Assembly: GCA_029204225.1 (NCBI GenBank) | Contig: CM055109.1 | Location: 48,075,112 to 48,139,111, forward strand | Length of the DNA: 64,000 nucleotides | Direction of reading: 5' to 3' | From: Diphasiastrum complanatum | Lineage: Eukaryota; Streptophyta; Lycopodiopsida; Lycopodiales; Lycopodiaceae | Part shown: positions 60,568-64,000 of the stretch, in pieces | Numbering within the stretch: position 1 is the stretch's first letter | Layout: every line of letters begins with the position of its first letter | Made by a program: the position numbers and the translations under genes | The notes under the pieces: generated by a model | What the model was told of the DNA's origin: nothing | What the model saw: only the letters and a program-made list of their open reading frames with translations | The model's database searches: none

Positions 60568-62453
60568 TTGAAGATGTTCAAATCTAGTCTCTTGAAAGTC
60601 ACAAATTACATTTGTAGAATCATATCACAGGTTTTTATTCACATGGCATCAATAGGTGGCATCCTATTGAAGGAAAGAAAGGATCGTGAGTGCAACCTTT
60701 GTGGCAAGGGAGGATATATTTTCTCAAGATGCTACGAAAAGAAGACCAATCCATCCAAGGAGGACCAAAGCAAGGGGGACGAGGTGAAGGATGGAGCTTC
60801 AAGTTTGAAATGCAAATACAAGAAGGACAAGTCCAAGGGAAGGTGTTTCCTTTGTGGAAAGGTGAATGAGGCTTGGAATCTCACAAGGACTTGCAAGATT
60901 TGTTTTCAAGTGTCCATCACAACACATGTCAAATCTTTTGACATTTTTCATTTGGAAGTGCATTGTTTGGTTCAAGATGCAAAGATAGATGTCACTTTCA
61001 TGAAAGTAACTTGGATCTATTTTATGTCCTTGGAAAGCTTGGAACTTTGGACAAGTTTATTGTTATTATCCAAGAGAAATCAATCAAGAATAAGGAGCAA
61101 TCACAAAATGAAAATAGTTTCATTTATGCTCTCATGTCAACTTATGAAGAACCATTTTGCTTTGAAGAGATTTTTGTATCTCAAAGGTGGATTAAGGCAA
61201 TACTAGTTGAGTGTGATGCCTTAAAAGATAGCAAAATATGTTTTCCTTGTAAGCTTACATTAGCTATGAAGTCAATGAAATGGAAATATCTTCATAATGT
61301 AGGATCTTTTGGTTTCAATAAGATCATGAATGATTCATAAAGATGAAAATTGTAAGTTTTCAATCTTAAAGGCAAGTTGTAAACTTCTTATGAGAATAAG
61401 TGAAGCATCCAAAGTGGACACTTATATCCATAAGCAAGTAGTTAGCCTTATTGAGATGGAAATACCTTTTGATTTCAATATTGGAAAAATCATGCCAAGT
61501 TGTGGTGATTTTTGGACTTATGTTTCTAGCATAATTAATCTTGATAATCATAGGAAGTGCATATTGAATGGTCATACTTGTTGTGATCATTATGAGACTT
61601 GGAGGTCTCGGATTTCCATCAAGAAGGAGCACCATGAAGAGGATTTTAAAGAATCATCTCAAGGTTCAAGTGTACAAGGATTGAGGAGGAGAGACCTTCT
61701 CAAGTTGTGATTCCAAAAAGAAACTCAAGAAATATGGTTGATTCCATGTGGTTCACATTTCAAGGGAAAGAGGAGCATATCTCATGTGGTATACATCTCA
61801 TACTTACTTCTCTCATGTCATTTGATAAATCAATTTGCTTTAGTGAGATCATTGCATCTCAAAATTGGAGTAAAGCCATACTAGTTGAGTATGAAGTCTC
61901 TCTTGTGAACATAGATGATGTTCTTAAAAGGTTGAAATTGATTTTAAATCAATTAGAAAGCAAATGGTTATTTCATCAAATGTATGCTCTTGAGTCATGC
62001 AAGAGCAAAAGTGATCTGTTCACTCATAGTTTGAAAATTTGTATTGAGGCAAACTGTAAACTCTTTATGAGAGTAAGTGAATCATCTTCTAAAGACACTT
62101 ATCTCCATAATGAAGTATTTAGCCTCATTGGATCTGAGATTAGCATGGTAAACAAGCATGAAGATATGATGCAAACACTTTGTTATTATAGCATGCATAG
62201 TCTTGCCAATTTGGATGAGTCTAATTCTATAGATTGTGGTAACATGATGTTAGATCTTTGTGATCCTAATAAATCAAGAAGAAATCTTTATTTTCTCATG
62301 AAGGAGCATGCACATGAAGAAGGAGCAAGCCTCAAGGTCAAGCATCTACATGAAAATTGGAAGGAATCAATTTTGGAGGTGCTAGGAAGGTGCAAAGCTC
62401 TCAAGTTCATCAAAGATGTCAGCATCAAAGAAGCACTATCATGGATATGGTGA
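60568..62453 (+). CDS. Element ORF: zinc-knuckle region plus two related modules, frame-broken
   Basis: Four overlapping plus-strand frames: 60568-61206, 60963-61340, 61330-61710 and 61707-62453. The first carries CNLCGKGGYIFSRC, a CCHC-like knuckle in which His is Tyr, then a Lys/Asp-rich linker and CFLCGKV. Frames 2-3 and frame 4 encode two versions of one module. LMSTYEEPFCFEEIFVSQRW and KAILVE pair with LMSFDKSICFSEIIASQNW and KAILVE; CKLLMRISEASKVDTYIHKQ pairs with CKLFMRVSESSSKDTYLHNE. Each version ends near a KEHHEE or KEHAHEE stretch. Intended frameshifting or simple decay could explain the overlaps; decay is more likely. No pol motif. I do not recognise the module; it may be a strongly derived gag or a captured gene. 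Confidence 0.6.
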
Positions 62454-62578
62454 TTTCAGATCAACATCAAGCTCATTGGCTGATCTTCACACCTTTTGAA
62501 CCAGCAAAGACCAATTCAGCCCATGGAGTCAAGTTCAAGATCATCATGTTTTCCATCAAGCTAGATTTACCAAGCTAG

Positions 62579-62593
62579 ATTTTTGAGGAGGAG
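62579..62593 (+). other. Polypurine tract
   Basis: TTTTTGAGGAGGAG lies directly before the TGTGAAAAATGC start of the 3' LTR. Confidence 0.8.
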
Positions 62594-63240
62594 TGTGAAA
62601 AATGCAAAAATAAAGCATGGTAGAGGCCAAAAATCATGTATATAGGATGATTACACATGTGTGGAGCCTGTTCCCACGTGTGAAAATAGTGTACTTGTCA
62701 TGTACCATAATCATATAGGTTGTACATATGATTTAATTCAAGTTCTAGTGGCTAAAAAGGCCAAAAACTAGTTTTCTAGACATATGACACATGGCAACAA
62801 TCTATTGATTGCATGAGCCACATCCTTTGGTTAGGTGTCATATCCCATGTGTAGAGGACAACTCACATGTGTGGAATAAGCTGAAGTAGGCGAATTTTGA
62901 CTTCTAGAAGATTTTCAAGTAGATCTCCATATAGAAGGAAAATGGAAAAAAGTGCTCAAAATAGAAGGTTTTGTCCAAGTGTCAGTTTTGCATGATGAAT
63001 CATCATATGACAAAGCACCTTCACACACGTGGGATCATAGGGATGATCAGTACCACGAGCTCCCACTTATCGTATATATAGAGCCACATTTGGCCATAAT
63101 CAATGTGAGACATCAGTCTTGGTTTTGGAAGCAATTTTGAGTGATTCTCTCCATTTGTCTACATTTGTTTTGATTGTTTTGAGGTTCTATCAATGTGTAC
63201 TTGATTTTCAAGTTGAAGTCCGTACTCAGACAGTGTTTCG
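62594..63240 (+). repeat. 3' LTR, truncated
   Basis: Matches 58131 onward until CAGACAGTGTTTC, then breaks into LARD-family sequence. About 190 bases of the LTR end are missing here. Confidence 0.9.
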
Positions 63241-64000
63241 AAATCAGTATCCTATGCACACAATTCCTTAATGAATCTGAATGACTCATAAATTATGTTT
63301 CTTACAAGCAATATACACAAAACATATAGTTTCCGGTGAATTCTCTTCACACTGTCCGTTTTATCAATTAACTTCCACATGAGTAAATCAACTTACTCAA
63401 GTTAATTGCTCATGATTTAGAAATCTTAAATGTCTAGGTGCAGATCTTAATTGTACATGTACAACACCACATTTAGATCATTATCCAAATCATTTTAAGT
63501 TAACCAATAGATCTATCAGATTAGATCTGTTAACTCTGCAAGTAATTGTCAAACACAATACTTGATCATATGTCTATGTTCAACCACTAGGTTAAGTGCA
63601 CCAGATAACCTTAGTAACTAGGAATACATAGCAAATCCACACAAGATTAATCGTGCACATATGAGAAAAATCTCACTATAACCCAGTACATAAACACATA
63701 TATCATTATCTGGCAGATTCCTCCAAAATCCGCATATGTAACTCACATATATCACTGAGAATCTTGTAACTCAGCTACATAGAATTCTATTTCTCTTGAG
63801 TAAATAACATATCTGGGAAATCTCTGAAGTGAACAATTCCACAACACAAATTTTCCAACCATCATACTTTTATCAATAAAATTCCAATCATTCAACCTAC
63901 TTCAGATCTCAGTGCACAAACCAAGATTAGGCTGACTTACAGATGTCTTTGGATATAAGGTTAAGATTAAAGCTTTATTCCACTTATTCAATCCATAAGT
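63241..64000. repeat. Second fragment of the LARD-like family
   Basis: Homologous to 21270-22010 in the same orientation, non-coding, running off the window end. It starts at an internal position of the family, not at an LTR. Confidence 0.85.

Larger units (their letters stand above)
58131..63240 (+). mobile_element. Non-autonomous LTR retrotransposon with an unrecognised duplicated-module ORF
   Basis: 5' LTR 58131-58965, primer site 58966-58978, long leader, coding region about 60568-62453, polypurine tract to 62593 and a 3' LTR from 62594 that is cut at 63240. The LTRs are close: about a dozen differences over the first 370 bases by eye, so insertion is relatively recent. No protease, integrase, RT or RNase H is visible in the 3.6 kb interior; only zinc-knuckle-like motifs and an unfamiliar protein remain. 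It must have been moved by another element's enzymes. Confidence 0.88.

Overview
The window reads as nuclear DNA from a land plant, probably a seed plant with a large, transposon-rich genome. The evidence is split genes with GT..AG introns of up to about 9.7 kb, LTR retrotransposons primed by initiator Met tRNA (TGGTATCAGAGC sites), long CT/GA microsatellites, and very low gene density. I cannot name the species.

Three host genes can be built exon by exon with consistent splice sites and phases. (1) Minus strand, 18136 to 1372: an RWD plus RING-H2 E3 ubiquitin ligase of the RNF25 type, seven exons, about 388 residues, with a complete C3H2C3 RING. (2) Plus strand, 29636 to 32239: a small three-exon gene of about 84 residues that I cannot name. 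(3) Plus strand, 48139 to 52150: a seven-exon gene of 769 codons for a conserved plant protein without a name I know, with an acidic tract and a conserved C-terminal region.

Layout: 1-18136 is the RNF25-type gene; its last intron holds a decayed antisense copia element (4150-8898), an unidentified coding remnant (about 1967-3060) and a second, minus-strand copia remnant (to 10753). 18137-19952 holds the gene's upstream region and tandem repeats. 19953-25923 is a large LTR-flanked element without coding capacity (LARD-like), minus strand; a second fragment of the same family lies at 63241-64000. 25925-27480 is the 3' end of another minus-strand LTR element. 27481-35700 has the small gene between hairpin-rich and inverted-repeat sequences. 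35736-46000 is a minus-strand pile of broken gypsy and copia pieces, including two copies of an unusual coiled-coil ORF that lies at the 3' end of an LTR element. 48139-52150 is the third gene. 54622-55062 is a solo LTR with a perfect 5-base target duplication. 56500-63240 holds an old LTR relic, a gypsy integrase scrap, and a relatively young non-autonomous LTR element (58131-63240) whose only coding sequence is a zinc-knuckle ORF plus a duplicated module that I do not recognise.

Best candidates for something undescribed are the duplicated-module ORF of the 58131-63240 element (with a relative at 26.6-27.5 kb), the 3' coiled-coil ORF family at 37.8-43.0 kb with its GGCGAAGG-rich spacer, and the 6-kb non-coding LTR element. 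No protein-coding operon, CRISPR array, rRNA or tRNA gene was seen.
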